The translations under genes were made by a program, and so were the position numbers. From positions 1,736,001 through 1,800,000 of the forward strand of contig JBICHN010000011.1 of NCBI GenBank assembly GCA_043101845.1: 64,000 nt of DNA, given 5' to 3'. Source of the DNA: JBICHN01 sp043101845. GTDB lineage: Bacteria; Planctomycetota; Phycisphaerae; Phycisphaerales; UBA5793. This document shows positions 17,628 through 26,452 of the stretch, piece after piece; the first letter of the stretch is position 1, and each line of letters opens with the position of its first letter. The notes under the pieces are model-generated. The model was not told the DNA's origin, searched no databases, and saw only the letters and a list, made by a program, of their open reading frames with translations.

Positions 17628-19259
17628 ATGGAAAAGATGATTCGAACCACAGGCCTTTTAATGGTGGCGCTGCCGGGCGCCTTCGCCCTCCTCGCCCAAC
17701 CCGCCTCGGCGATCACCGGGATGGATGGACGAGTCCAGGGTGAACCTCGCTTCGTCGAAGCCGACGGCCGGTGGGAGTTCTCCGGCCGCGTCATCGTGCG
17801 CCCGATCCAACTCGACGCCCAGCGGGCGCTCGGCTTCTCGAATGTTGAAGCGCAGCGCCGTGTTGACTCGGCGCGCGATCTCGTCGCGACGCTGCCGGTG
17901 CGCGAGCATGTCTGGCAGACCGACGAATACATTGTCGAAGTCCCCGACGGTCGGACTGAGAATGAACTCGCCGAGTCGCTCATGGCGACCGGACTCTTCC
18001 AGTATGTCGAGCCCGATTGGATCGTGTATCCCCTCGGTGATTGCACCGACGACAGTCGCATCGGCCAGCAGTGGCACCACGGCGAGGACATCATGAACTC
18101 GTGCGCGGGATGGGAGTATTTCACGGGCTCGGAAGAAGTCTCCGTCGGCATTTGCGACACCGGGCTCCGGGCGAGCCACGAGGACTTTCAGCTCTACCGC
18201 CTCGAAGGCTACAACGCGGTTGACCAGCGTTGGGAGAATTCGGGCGGCGACATCTCTGACATCAACGGCCACGGCACCGCGACCACCGGTTGCGCCGCGG
18301 CGAACGGCAACAACGGAATCGGTATCGCCGGCGTCGGTTGGAATCTGAGTCACCGCATCATGAAGGTGAGCAACGATCCGAGCGGCGGCGCGAGCCTCTC
18401 GACGCTCCAGCACGCCGCGCGAACGGCGGTCGAGAGTGGTGACCGTGTCGCAAGCGTGAGCTACAGCGGCGTTGACAATCAGTCGAACCTCACGACGGCG
18501 ACCTATATCAAGGATCTCGGCGGATTGCTCATCTGGTCCGCCGGAAACGACTCGAGAGAACTGACGCTTGGTGATCGCGATGACGACGACATTATCGTCG
18601 TCGGCGCGACGGACCGGAACGATCGGCTCGCCGGCTTCTCCGCCTACGGCCCGTTCGTCGATGTCGTGGCGCCCGGGGTGGATGTCTACACGACGAATCA
18701 TTCCGGCAACAGTGGCTACGGCCCGGCGAGCGGAACGAGCTTCAGTTGCCCGCTCACCGCAGGGCTCGCCGCGCTCATGTGGTCGTACAAACCCGGCGCC
18801 GAGCCGGACCAGGTCATGCAGGCGATCAAGGATGGCTGCGATGATCTCGGCGAAAGTGGCGTCGACGACAACTTCGGTTACGGCCGGATCAGCACGCTGG
18901 GTGGCATGATTGCGATCGGCGAGCCACTCCGACTCGGCGTCACCGACCCCCTTCGTTCCCGCGAGTTCGCGAACTTTGATGTCGCGGGCTGCATCCCGAA
19001 CGAAGAGGTTCATGTGTTCTACAGCCTTCGCGGCCCGGGCGAGTGTGCGATCCCCGAGTGGGGAGTCGTGCTCGATATTCGGAATTGCGTGCTTGCTCTT
19101 ACCGGCACAGCGGACAACGGTGGTCTGCGCACCTGGCGGGTCCGGATGCCCTACATCGCCGAGCGGAGACGCATCATGATTCAGGCGGCCCAGGACTCGA
19201 CAAATGCCGCTTTGGAAATGAAGAGCAATGTGGAGATGCGCTGGCTCGAACCTAGATGA
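17628..19259 (+). CDS. Exported subtilisin-family serine protease with shared C-terminal domain
   Basis: 543 residues. Signal peptide (about 1-30), a propeptide-like region (YIVEVPDGRTENELAESL), then a peptidase S8 domain with the full triad: Asp in GICDTGLR, His in INGHGTATTG, Ser in SGTSFSCPLTAG, and the oxyanion Asn in SAGND. From about residue 428 the C-terminal domain shared with the two metalloproteases follows (VHVFYSLRGPGEC...IQAAQD). An ATG three codons downstream is an alternative start. With its neighbours it forms a block of three secreted proteases carrying one common C-terminal module. Confidence 0.92.
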   Translation: MEKMIRTTGLLMVALPGAFALLAQPASAITGMDGRVQGEPRFVEADGRWEFSGRVIVRPIQLDAQRALGFSNVEAQRRVDSARDLVATLPVREHVWQTDEYIVEVPDGRTENELAESLMATGLFQYVEPDWIVYPLGDCTDDSRIGQQWHHGEDIMNSCAGWEYFTGSEEVSVGICDTGLRASHEDFQLYRLEGYNAVDQRWENSGGDISDINGHGTATTGCAAANGNNGIGIAGVGWNLSHRIMKVSNDPSGGASLSTLQHAARTAVESGDRVASVSYSGVDNQSNLTTATYIKDLGGLLIWSAGNDSRELTLGDRDDDDIIVVGATDRNDRLAGFSAYGPFVDVVAPGVDVYTTNHSGNSGYGPASGTSFSCPLTAGLAALMWSYKPGAEPDQVMQAIKDGCDDLGESGVDDNFGYGRISTLGGMIAIGEPLRLGVTDPLRSREFANFDVAGCIPNEEVHVFYSLRGPGECAIPEWGVVLDIRNCVLALTGTADNGGLRTWRVRMPYIAERRRIMIQAAQDSTNAALEMKSNVEMRWLEPR

Positions 19260-19283
19260 TTCCGATCGAGATTCGTCTCCTGA

Positions 19284-19318
19284 AGCAGCGCGGACGCCTG
19301 TCCGCGCTGCTGTCGTTT
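19284..19318. terminator. Terminator between convergent protease and membrane protein genes
   Basis: A 12-bp perfect stem (AGCAGCGCGGAC with GTCCGCGCTGCT) and a GCCT loop, followed on the plus strand by GTCGTTT. It lies between the stop of the subtilisin gene and the stop of the convergent gene at 19331, so it may serve both strands. Confidence 0.7.
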
Positions 19319-19330
19319 AACGCGTCCAGC

Positions 19331-20218
19331 TCAATAGCCGTAATCGGAGTAATCGGTCTCAGACTCGGCTTCATTGAGAAAGTCGAGCGCCGCCCAGACG
19401 CTGGCAGCGATCGGTGGCGCCGCCGTCGCGAACACGACGACCGAGACCTGCGCCCAGCGTCGTGAGAGTCTTCCCTCGATGAGGCGTGAGCTGAAGTAAC
19501 CGCAGAACAGCGAGAGCGCAAGCAACGCCGCCATGCCGACTGGAGTCTCTCCGCCGGCGACGCCCCAACTCCACAGCATGCCGAATGCAAACGCCGCGGT
19601 CACGATCACGCTTCGAGTCGCCCCGGGCGGCATCCGGTGGGCGACGAAGACCAGTGGTGTGAGCGCGGCGGCGAGCACGCCAAGAAGCATGCCGACTTTG
19701 GCGTTGCCGGTCAGGCCGAAGACGGCGCCCGATGCGCACCCAAGGCCGGTGAGAATCGCCAGGACCACGGCGCCCCGATGGCGACGCCCGATACCGAGCG
19801 CCGCCGCCTGAGACACGGTGACGATGGCGCCGACGATCATCGCGATGGCGACCAGTTCCGCCCGACGCCATTCGTAGTACTCAGCGTATCGACTCAGAAT
19901 CATCGCAATCGCGAACGACGCGACACCGAAACGGATCAGCCATCTGACCACATTCTGTGGCCGCTCGCTCAATTCCACCGCCGCGAGCAAAAGTCCGCCC
20001 AGCATGATCGAGAGCAGCACGAACTCGCTCGCGGAATCAACTGGACGCGAAAGCGCTCCCGCCATTCGCCAGTGTGCGAATGCGTAGCCCGCGAGGATGA
20101 GCGGCGCCACGGTCAGGCCCCACCCGCCACGGGCGCGCCGCGTCCATAAACTGACCAGCGCGACGACCGCGGTCAACGCCGCGGCGACGATGAATGGCGT
20201 GAGGAGGGAGAGTTCCAT
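19331..20218 (-). CDS. Polytopic membrane protein of unknown function
   Basis: 295 residues with about eight hydrophobic segments, from MELSLLTPFIVAAALTAVVAL to SVVVFATAAPPIAASVW, and a short acidic tyrosine-rich tail (ETDYSDYGY). No catalytic motif is visible and I do not recognise the family. It lies 27 bases after the YceI gene on the same strand and may share its transcript. Confidence 0.7.
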   Translation of the reverse strand: MELSLLTPFIVAAALTAVVALVSLWTRRARGGWGLTVAPLILAGYAFAHWRMAGALSRPVDSASEFVLLSIMLGGLLLAAVELSERPQNVVRWLIRFGVASFAIAMILSRYAEYYEWRRAELVAIAMIVGAIVTVSQAAALGIGRRHRGAVVLAILTGLGCASGAVFGLTGNAKVGMLLGVLAAALTPLVFVAHRMPPGATRSVIVTAAFAFGMLWSWGVAGGETPVGMAALLALSLFCGYFSSRLIEGRLSRRWAQVSVVVFATAAPPIAASVWAALDFLNEAESETDYSDYGY

Positions 20219-20245
20219 GCCCGACCTCGATTCAGGGGCATGGAA

Positions 20246-20884
20246 TCACTTCTTCTCGATCCCCTCCAGCGCGACCGTCACCGTGACCTCATCGCCGAGC
20301 ATTCCCTCCATGAAACCCATGCCGTAGGCGCCCCGGTCGATCGTGAAGGTGGACTCCACACCGGAGCGGCGGCCGCGCCGCGTGTCGGATTCGCCAACAT
20401 GAACGAGCGTGACCGTGACAGGTTTCGTCTCCCCGTGAAACGAGAGGTCGCCCTTCACCTCATACCGGTTCTCGCCGACCGAGCGGATTTCGGTACTCTT
20501 GAATTTCGCCGTGGGATACTGGCGGACATCGAAGAAATCCGGACTTCGGAGATGCTCGTCGCGATTCGTGTTCGCGGTATCGACGCTTTCGGTCTTGATC
20601 TCAATCTCGAGCGAACTCGCGGCGGGATCGGCGTCGTCAATATTGAATTCGCCAGACATCTCGTTGAATCGTCCGTACGCATAGCTCACATCGAGATGTT
20701 TGATCCGGAAGACGACAAACGAGTGGACGGGGTCGACGGTGTAAACGGTCGCCTTCTCAACCACCGACTCTGCGGTGAATTCCTGTCCCGTCGTCGTCGC
20801 TTCTTCACCGGATGCGAACCCGATGAGGCCCGCCGTCGTGAAGATTGCGACGGTCGCCGCCCCGATGGTCTTGCTCCACTGCAT
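20246..20884 (-). CDS. YceI-family periplasmic protein
   Basis: 212 residues with an N-terminal signal peptide (MQWSKTIGAATVAIFTTAGL). The mature part follows the YceI lipocalin-like fold: YTVDPVHSFVVFRIKHLDVSYAYGRF, then SLEIEIKTESVDTANTNRDEHLRSPDFFDV and YPTAKFKST. YceI proteins bind isoprenoid lipids in the periplasm; the physiological ligand here is unknown. Length is usual for the family. Confidence 0.92.
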   Translation of the reverse strand: MQWSKTIGAATVAIFTTAGLIGFASGEEATTTGQEFTAESVVEKATVYTVDPVHSFVVFRIKHLDVSYAYGRFNEMSGEFNIDDADPAASSLEIEIKTESVDTANTNRDEHLRSPDFFDVRQYPTAKFKSTEIRSVGENRYEVKGDLSFHGETKPVTVTLVHVGESDTRRGRRSGVESTFTIDRGAYGMGFMEGMLGDEVTVTVALEGIEKK

Positions 20885-21010
20885 TTCGATTCCCTTTCTC
20901 AGCTGTCCAGTCGTGGTGTCACAGCCATCCGCGACTCGAGTTTCTCACCCGTATGCTACCGAATCGAGAACGATCGGATTCAATCATGCCCTGAGACGCT
21001 ACGGTTCTTC

Positions 21011-21427
21011 ATGGAGACGGGTCCCGGTCTGATCTTCTTCCAGTGCCTTACCTTCCTCATGGTTGTCACGGCCTACAGCGTGGGGCTCGCCCTTCTCGCT
21101 CGCTGGGATACAACGACAACAGACCTCTGCAGCGGTCGCACCGTGGTTGAGGGAACGGTCGCGCTTTTCGTGGGAACGATGCTGGTGCTCGTGTCCATGC
21201 CGGGCGAGACCGCATCGTGGACTCAATTCCTTCCGCCGGTGGTAACGGCCGTCGCGCTGGTCGGCGGCCTGGGGCTCTGGGTGCACGAACGCGTTGCATC
21301 AGTCCGCCGCAACCGGCGATCTCGTGAGAATCGGTGTGTTCGCTGCGGCTACGACCTGACGGCGCACGATGAAAGCGTCTGCCCCGAATGCGGGGCAGCC
21401 GTCTTTGAGAAGGGCAAATCGGAGTGA
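21011..21427 (+). CDS. Small membrane protein with C-terminal zinc ribbon
   Basis: 138 residues. Two or three hydrophobic segments (LIFFQCLTFLMVVTAYSVGLALL, VALFVGTMLVLVSM, VVTAVALVGGLGLWV) precede a C-terminal zinc ribbon RCVRCGYDLTAHDESVCPECG. This RCGYDL...CPECG ending is common in planctomycete membrane proteins of unknown function. The ATG at 21011 begins the hydrophobic domain; the open frame continues far upstream only because it lies opposite the YceI gene. Confidence 0.75.
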   Translation: METGPGLIFFQCLTFLMVVTAYSVGLALLARWDTTTTDLCSGRTVVEGTVALFVGTMLVLVSMPGETASWTQFLPPVVTAVALVGGLGLWVHERVASVRRNRRSRENRCVRCGYDLTAHDESVCPECGAAVFEKGKSE

Positions 21428-21428
21428 G

Positions 21429-22001
21429 TCAGGTGGCGCCGATTGTCACCGATGTTGGTTGGCGGCGCGGCGCGTAGTTTGGCTCCACGGCGAGTTGGAG
21501 CGGCCGCCGCTTCCCATCTGAACCGCGGGGCGGGATGCCGTCTTCGTCAATGATGCGCTGGATCGCCATGACGCCTTCGATCAGCATCTCCGGGCGCGGC
21601 GGGCAGCCGGGCACATAAACATCCACCGGGATGAACTGGTCGATTCCCTGAACCACGGCGTAGGTGTCGAACACGCCGCCCGTCGAGGCGCACGCGCCCA
21701 TGGATACGACCCACTTCGGCTCCGTGATCTGGAGATAGATCCTCTGAAGCACGGGAAGCATCTTCGTCGAGACGCGCCCCGCGACGATGAGCAGGTCCGA
21801 CTGCCGCGGACTGAAGCGCATCACTTCGGCTCCGAACCGCGCGAGGTCGTATCGGCTTGAGGCGGTCGCCATGAGTTCGATACCGCAGCATGCCGTGGCG
21901 AACGGGAGCGGCCAGACGGAGCTTCGACGCGCCCAGTTCACGACATGCTTCAAGCTCGTCGTCAGGATGTTGTCGGTCGGGAGGGCGGCTTCGATGCCCA
22001 T
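21429..22001 (-). CDS. nuoB: NADH-quinone oxidoreductase subunit B (isolated gene)
   Basis: 190 residues with the NuoB features: ATACCGIELMA, then GRVSTKMLPVL, VVSMGACASTGG and VYVPGCPPRPE, giving the four cysteines of cluster N2 (tandem CC plus two). NuoB sits in the peripheral arm of complex I and passes electrons to quinone. Start is the ATG at 22001. No nuoA, C or D lies beside it: downstream is a convergent gene, and upstream is a small lipoprotein. It could instead be a small subunit of a related hydrogenase-like complex. Confidence 0.9.
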   Translation of the reverse strand: MGIEAALPTDNILTTSLKHVVNWARRSSVWPLPFATACCGIELMATASSRYDLARFGAEVMRFSPRQSDLLIVAGRVSTKMLPVLQRIYLQITEPKWVVSMGACASTGGVFDTYAVVQGIDQFIPVDVYVPGCPPRPEMLIEGVMAIQRIIDEDGIPPRGSDGKRRPLQLAVEPNYAPRRQPTSVTIGAT

Positions 22002-22070
22002 GGGTTCAGCGCTTTCGCGATGGAGATGAGTCCGTCATCAGAGCATATCGCCCGTCGGGTAGCGCGGGTC

Positions 22071-22268
22071 TCAATTCCGCTTCTGATCGCCGTAGATCCA
22101 GTTCGAAAGGCGATCGTCCGGCGCCGGCTCGTGACGCTGCGGGTGAAGCTCGTCCGAGCCGATACCCTGCGTCCTTACGACGCGTTCCTGGCAGGCCGCG
22201 ATTCCCATCGTCACGACGGCGCCGCTTACAAGGGCGGCCAGGCGGATCGCGCATCGTCGTCTCATCAT
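22071..22268 (-). CDS. Small lipoprotein of unknown function upstream of nuoB
   Basis: 65 residues. MMRRRCAIRLAALVSGAV and MGIAAC form a lipoprotein signal peptide with the cysteine near residue 26. The mature part (about 40 residues) is hydrophilic and unrecognised. It ends 69 bases before the nuoB start, on the same strand, and may be cotranscribed. The ATGATG at 22268/22265 is preferred because it begins directly at the signal peptide. Confidence 0.55.
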   Translation of the reverse strand: MMRRRCAIRLAALVSGAVVTMGIAACQERVVRTQGIGSDELHPQRHEPAPDDRLSNWIYGDQKRN

Positions 22269-22366
22269 CGGCTCCGGGTTCGGGCGGGGATCAACCAACG
22301 GTAGTCCGGATGCTCTCATGATCAAGCGGCCACGACACTTCGGGCGTCCCGGTCTACCATGCCCGC

Positions 22367-22990
22367 GTGACCGCCCCGATTCAAACGATTACGGTCTACT
22401 GCTCCTCCAGCGACTCGATCGACGGGGTCTACGCCCGGGCCGCCGAGGAACTCGGTCAGGCGCTCGCGAAGGCCGGCGTCATGCTCGTCTACGGCGGCGG
22501 ATGCGTCGGACTCATGGGCCGTGTCGCCGAGACCGTGCACCGGCACGGGGGACGCGTGCACGGCGTCATCACGGAGCGCCTTGTGGCCCTCGAACAGGCC
22601 CGTCACGAGTGCGATGAACTCGAGGTGACGCCCACGATGCGCGATCGGAAGGCTCGCATGGAGGAGCTCGCCGACGCGTTCATCGCGCTCCCCGGAGGAC
22701 TCGGAACCTTCGAAGAACTCTTCGAGATGATGGTCGCCAAGGTTCTGGGCGAGCACGCGAAGCCAATCGTTCTCGTCAATGTGGCGGGGTATTACGATCC
22801 GTTCCTCGAATTGCTGGAACGCAGCGTCGAAGCCCGGTTCATGCGGCCCGGCGTGCTCCAACTCATTCATCTCGTCGATGACCCGTCGTCCGCAGTTGAA
22901 ATCATCATGAACGGCGCGGCGGCGGGTCGTCCGGATGACTCGGACTTGATTCCCTGTCGCGGGGGGGCGCCGACTCGTCATGGCGCCTGA
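22367..22990 (+). CDS. LOG-family protein (cytokinin riboside 5'-monophosphate phosphoribohydrolase type)
   Basis: 207 residues starting at a GTG. The Rossmann-like fold of the LOG/TIGR00730 family is clear: ITVYCSSSD near the start, VYGGGCVGLMG, and the active-site motif PGGLGTFEELFE. Family enzymes remove ribose phosphate from nucleoside monophosphates; the bacterial substrate is often AMP-like and uncertain. No good ribosome site precedes the GTG. It overlaps the lpxI start by 11 bases. Confidence 0.9.
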   Translation: MTAPIQTITVYCSSSDSIDGVYARAAEELGQALAKAGVMLVYGGGCVGLMGRVAETVHRHGGRVHGVITERLVALEQARHECDELEVTPTMRDRKARMEELADAFIALPGGLGTFEELFEMMVAKVLGEHAKPIVLVNVAGYYDPFLELLERSVEARFMRPGVLQLIHLVDDPSSAVEIIMNGAAAGRPDDSDLIPCRGGAPTRHGA

Positions 22991-23864
22991 CGGTCCCTAT
23001 TCGCCTCAAGGGGACCCCGCTGAGCCGGTCGGTCTTATCGCGGGCGACTCGCAGCTTCCACTCCTGGTCGCCGACGGCATCCGCGCTGCGGGTCGGCCGG
23101 TCTACGCGATCGGTCTTGCGAACCAGTACCTCCCGGAACTCGCCGATCATTGCGACCGTTTTGAGGCCGTCGGGGTGGCGCGGATTGGTCGATGGATTCG
23201 AGTCCTGCGGAGATGGGGCGTCCGTGAGGCCGTCATGGTCGGCGGCGTCGCGCACGACCGCAAGTATGCGAAGTGGCAACTGCTTCGCTACGCTCCCGAT
23301 TGGCGGGCGTTCTGGTTGTGGTATCGTTCGCTGCGCCACGATCGCCGGACCGGCGCCCTGCTCACCGCGCTGGCGGACGAACTTGATCGGAGTGGAGTAC
23401 GACTCATCGACAATCGCGCCTTCATCCCTGAGCATCTGGCGAGCCCCGGCGTCATGGGTCGAACGACGCCATCGACCGACCTCGACCACGACATCCAATT
23501 CGGTTGGCCGCTCTTGTCTGAAGCCACCCGACTCGGTGTCGGACAGTCTCTCGCGGTGCGGAACCGCGATGTCATCGCCGTCGAGGCGGCCGAAGGGACG
23601 GACGCGATGATCGAACGGGCCGGCCGGCTCTGCCAGGCGCGACCCTGGGCGCTGCTCAAGACCTGCGCCGCGAGTCACGACATGAGGGCGGATGTGGCGA
23701 CCGTCGGGCTGCAGACGCTCGAACGCCTCCACCAGGCCGGCGGGAGGGCGCTCGCCCTGGGCGTCGGTCGGGTAATCATGGTCGACAAGCCGGCGATGGT
23801 CGAGTTCGCGGATCGACTCGGCATTGCGCTCGTTGGCGTCGACGCGGACTCCGGAACGGCATGA
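22980..23864 (+). CDS. lpxI: UDP-2,3-diacylglucosamine pyrophosphatase LpxI
   Basis: 294 residues of the LpxI (former DUF1009) family. GLIAGDSQLPLLVADGIRAAG begins the N-terminal domain, and the C-terminal domain has VEAAEGTDAMIER, the family signature, then DVATVGLQTLERLHQAG. LpxI cleaves UDP-2,3-diacylglucosamine to lipid X in lipid A synthesis, replacing LpxH. Presence suggests an LPS-bearing outer membrane. It overlaps its neighbours on both sides, forming a three-gene unit (LOG, lpxI, methyltransferase). Confidence 0.92.
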   Translation: MAPDGPYSPQGDPAEPVGLIAGDSQLPLLVADGIRAAGRPVYAIGLANQYLPELADHCDRFEAVGVARIGRWIRVLRRWGVREAVMVGGVAHDRKYAKWQLLRYAPDWRAFWLWYRSLRHDRRTGALLTALADELDRSGVRLIDNRAFIPEHLASPGVMGRTTPSTDLDHDIQFGWPLLSEATRLGVGQSLAVRNRDVIAVEAAEGTDAMIERAGRLCQARPWALLKTCAASHDMRADVATVGLQTLERLHQAGGRALALGVGRVIMVDKPAMVEFADRLGIALVGVDADSGTA

Positions 23865-24496
23865 AGGACCCCGAGCACCCCTATGTTGGTCGGGGCGGAC
23901 TCAAGCTCGAGCACGCCCTACGCGAGTTCGATATCGATCCCCATGGCCTCCGCTGCGCCGATTTTGGCTGCAATGTCGGCGGCTTCACTGATTGTCTCCT
24001 CCGCCACGGCGCCCGTCTCGTGTACGCGGTCGATACTTCGTACGGCACGCTCGAGTATCGGTTACGCGTCGATGACCGCGTGACGGTCATGGAACGCACC
24101 AATGCGCTGCATGCGACCCCGCCGGCGGGCGGGGTCGACCTCGTCGTCGCCGACATGGGATGGACGCCGCAACGACTTGTGATCCCCGCGGCGCTTCGCT
24201 GGTTCGCGTCGGATTCGACGATGGCACGACTTGTCACGCTCATCAAGCCTCACTACGAGCGAAGTGATCGCGAGCGTTCGGGGCGACGAAATCGAACGGT
24301 GTTGAGCGAGGACGAGGCTCTCCGAATCGCCGAGTCGACGACCGAGTTGGCTCCGCAGTTCGGCGCGAGGGTTCTCAACATGATTCGTTCGCCGATCCGA
24401 GGCGGCGGATCCCGTGGGCGCAGCGGGAATGTCGAATACCTGGCGCTGATCGTGCGCGAGCCGGCGATCGATCCGCACGACCCCGGAGGCGTATGA
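23861..24496 (+). CDS. TlyA/FtsJ-type RNA methyltransferase without S4 domain
   Basis: 211 residues. The sequence starts directly with YVGRGGLKLEHALREF, the junction that follows the S4 RNA-binding domain in TlyA hemolysin-like methyltransferases, then DFGCNVGGFTDCLL (SAM motif I). The K-D-K-E set of FtsJ-like 2'-O-methyltransferases appears in GLKLEH, VVADMGW, LIKPHYE and VEYLAL. TlyA methylates rRNA; here the S4 domain is absent. The ATG overlaps the lpxI stop (ATGA), so the short start is natural rather than a truncation. Confidence 0.85.
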   Translation: MKDPEHPYVGRGGLKLEHALREFDIDPHGLRCADFGCNVGGFTDCLLRHGARLVYAVDTSYGTLEYRLRVDDRVTVMERTNALHATPPAGGVDLVVADMGWTPQRLVIPAALRWFASDSTMARLVTLIKPHYERSDRERSGRRNRTVLSEDEALRIAESTTELAPQFGARVLNMIRSPIRGGGSRGRSGNVEYLALIVREPAIDPHDPGGV

Positions 24497-24844
24497 CCCG
24501 CGGGCCATGCCCGTTTGCCAAGCGGCAATCATCGAGCATACTTCGACGAGTCCGAATCCTCGAAGCGCAGCCGCGCTCGATCATTCGGCGCCGGATTCTG
24601 CCCCATCGCCCGGCGCGGCGTCCCGGTCCAGGTGGTGTCGACTTCAATTTCAGAGAGAGAAACGGCGGCCCATGTCGTGCGCTCTCATGGTCTACGCGGT
24701 CCCCATGGAACTGGGGTTTGACTCGCCATGCGGTATGCCGCCGCGGTGAAGAGGAGGTGAAGCTCATCCGGGAATGCGGATCGCTGAGGTGATTGTGTTC
24801 CTTCGCTCGTCTTTCCCCTTTTGTTCGAGAAAGGCAGGTGGATC
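24497..24844 (+). promoter_or_regulatory. Intergenic leader with a candidate promoter
   Basis: 348 bases with no convincing gene. A possible promoter is TTGCCA at 24515-24520 and CATACT at 24537-24542 with a 16-base spacer; the -35 box overlaps an inverted repeat TTGCC-AAGC-GGCAA. An 11-codon GTG frame near 24757 follows an AGGAGG but is too close to it to be persuasive. The rest shows nothing I can name. Confidence 0.3.
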
Positions 24845-26290
24845 ATGCGACGCATTCGCCGCTCACAACTGAATGGCGCCTCGCCGCGGATCGCGTTCGG
24901 TGTCGCCATCATGGCGTTGTCCTTCACTCCCGCGCGAGCACAGTACGCGACCGACTTTGAGACCCTGAACGCCTCGCCTGGCGGGGAGATCCTCACCGGG
25001 CAGGACGGGTACTACCTTCCGAATGTCAACGGCAGCCAGCACGCCTTCGCGTACAGCTACGCCGGCAATGCTCTGGGCATACCGGATAATCCGCGCGGCG
25101 GGGCCGTGTTCGTAGGCGGGTCGGGTCCGGGTGGCGGCTTCTTCCTGCGCGCCCAGCGGAATTTGAATTGGAATCCCGGTTACTACATCATCACTTACGA
25201 CACCTGTGTCCGATACGACGGCGGGCTGCCGGCGACGCAGAATGTTGGAAGCCTGTCGTCTCAGGATTCGACGGTGTCGGCGACCTTCATCGCGCTCTCG
25301 ACCTGGACCGATCCGAACACTGCGGATCGGTGGGACGCCGATTACATCTGGTACGACTCGGTCGGAACCCAGTTGACGGAAAAGGCGCCGGACCCCGGCT
25401 TCCAGAATCTCTCCACGAACGAGTGGTACGAGCGCGGAACCCTGATCGATCTCATCAGCAATCGAATCCTGAGCGTCTGGGTCACGAATCTCTCGACGCA
25501 GGAGACGGTGACCTACGACCCGCCCGATCGATTTCTGCGTGGCGGCGCCGCCGGCGCCCCGGCGCCCACCGCGTACCGGCTCTTCGTCGGCGGCTCTGGA
25601 GCGGGCAACATCATCGCCTTTGACAATGTGAGCATCACCCGGTACCAGTTCGTGAATCTGCCACTGCTCGAAATGTCAGGTGACTGTCCCGGGCGAGGTC
25701 GATTCCAAGTGAGCCACGCGACTCCGAATGGCACGGTCGCATTCGTCTACGGATTCCAGGCGGAGGACTTCATCATTCCGTCGGGACCATGCGCCGGCAC
25801 GGAACTGGGCATTCGCAATCCCATCCTCGGCGGAGTGGCGCGGGCCGACGCCAACGGCGTCGCCGTCATTGAAGCGAACCTTCCGGCGTCGGCGTGTGAT
25901 CGCGTATTCGTCCAGGCGCTGGATGTAACCACATGCACCTCGTCCGGCGTCGCGCTGGTGAACTTCGGCCGGCTTGATGGGAAGCAGTGCGAATACAAGA
26001 TCGAGTGCCTGGTGGTGAACAACGATTGCGCGGGCGCCGTTCGCGCGCTCGTCAAAGCGATCGATCCGACGGCGCGAGTCGTTTACATTGGTGACGGCTG
26101 TGAGGGACCGATCGAGTGCGACCCGGGGCCGCTTCACAAGAAGATCACCGTTCAGTACAGCGTCAACGGAGGCGAACCCGAAACCTGCTCGATGCACCTG
26201 AAACTGCTGTTCACGGGGTGTGTCCGGCCAACGCCCGTGCCGTTCACCGAGGCCGCCGGAGGTGTGGTAGGACCCTGTGTGGACTGGTGA
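24845..26290 (+). CDS. Exported protein with recurrent beta-rich domain
   Basis: 481 residues. The ATG at 24845, preceded by AGGCAGGTG, begins a signal peptide ending near ARAQ. Residues about 30-265 look like a jelly-roll or concanavalin-like domain (YATDFETLNASPGGEI...YRLFVGGSGAGNIIAFDNVSI). Residues about 272-375 carry a diverged copy of the domain that ends the proteases at 14080, 15896 and 17628 (VAFVYGFQ...ADANGVAVIEANLP...VFVQALDV). A cysteine-rich tail of about 100 residues follows (CEYKIECLVVNNDC...). Function unknown; probably cell surface or secreted. Confidence 0.75.
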   Translation: MRRIRRSQLNGASPRIAFGVAIMALSFTPARAQYATDFETLNASPGGEILTGQDGYYLPNVNGSQHAFAYSYAGNALGIPDNPRGGAVFVGGSGPGGGFFLRAQRNLNWNPGYYIITYDTCVRYDGGLPATQNVGSLSSQDSTVSATFIALSTWTDPNTADRWDADYIWYDSVGTQLTEKAPDPGFQNLSTNEWYERGTLIDLISNRILSVWVTNLSTQETVTYDPPDRFLRGGAAGAPAPTAYRLFVGGSGAGNIIAFDNVSITRYQFVNLPLLEMSGDCPGRGRFQVSHATPNGTVAFVYGFQAEDFIIPSGPCAGTELGIRNPILGGVARADANGVAVIEANLPASACDRVFVQALDVTTCTSSGVALVNFGRLDGKQCEYKIECLVVNNDCAGAVRALVKAIDPTARVVYIGDGCEGPIECDPGPLHKKITVQYSVNGGEPETCSMHLKLLFTGCVRPTPVPFTEAAGGVVGPCVDW

Positions 26291-26347
26291 TTCGGCCTTC
26301 CCGCTGACGGACCGCAGTACGGTGTTCAGATGAATTATGAACACGCG

Positions 26348-26381
26348 CAGGCCCATCGATCCCGGTGGGCCTGTTCCTTTC
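26348..26381 (+). terminator. Intrinsic terminator after the exported protein gene
   Basis: An 8-bp stem (CAGGCCCA with TGGGCCTG), a 10-base loop, then TTCCTTTC. It lies 58 bases past the stop of the exported protein gene and before the convergent hydrolase gene. Confidence 0.65.
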
Positions 26382-26452
26382 ACGCCACCTAATCGAGTGT
26401 CGGCATCGTGGCGGCGCGCGGAGCTGTCGGTGTCGACGATCTGTGGTAATCG

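Noticed and set aside
24493..24792. Possible 99-residue protein after the methyltransferase gene
   Set aside because: Arginine-rich sequence with no motif and no ribosome site; more likely untranslated leader of the gene at 24845.
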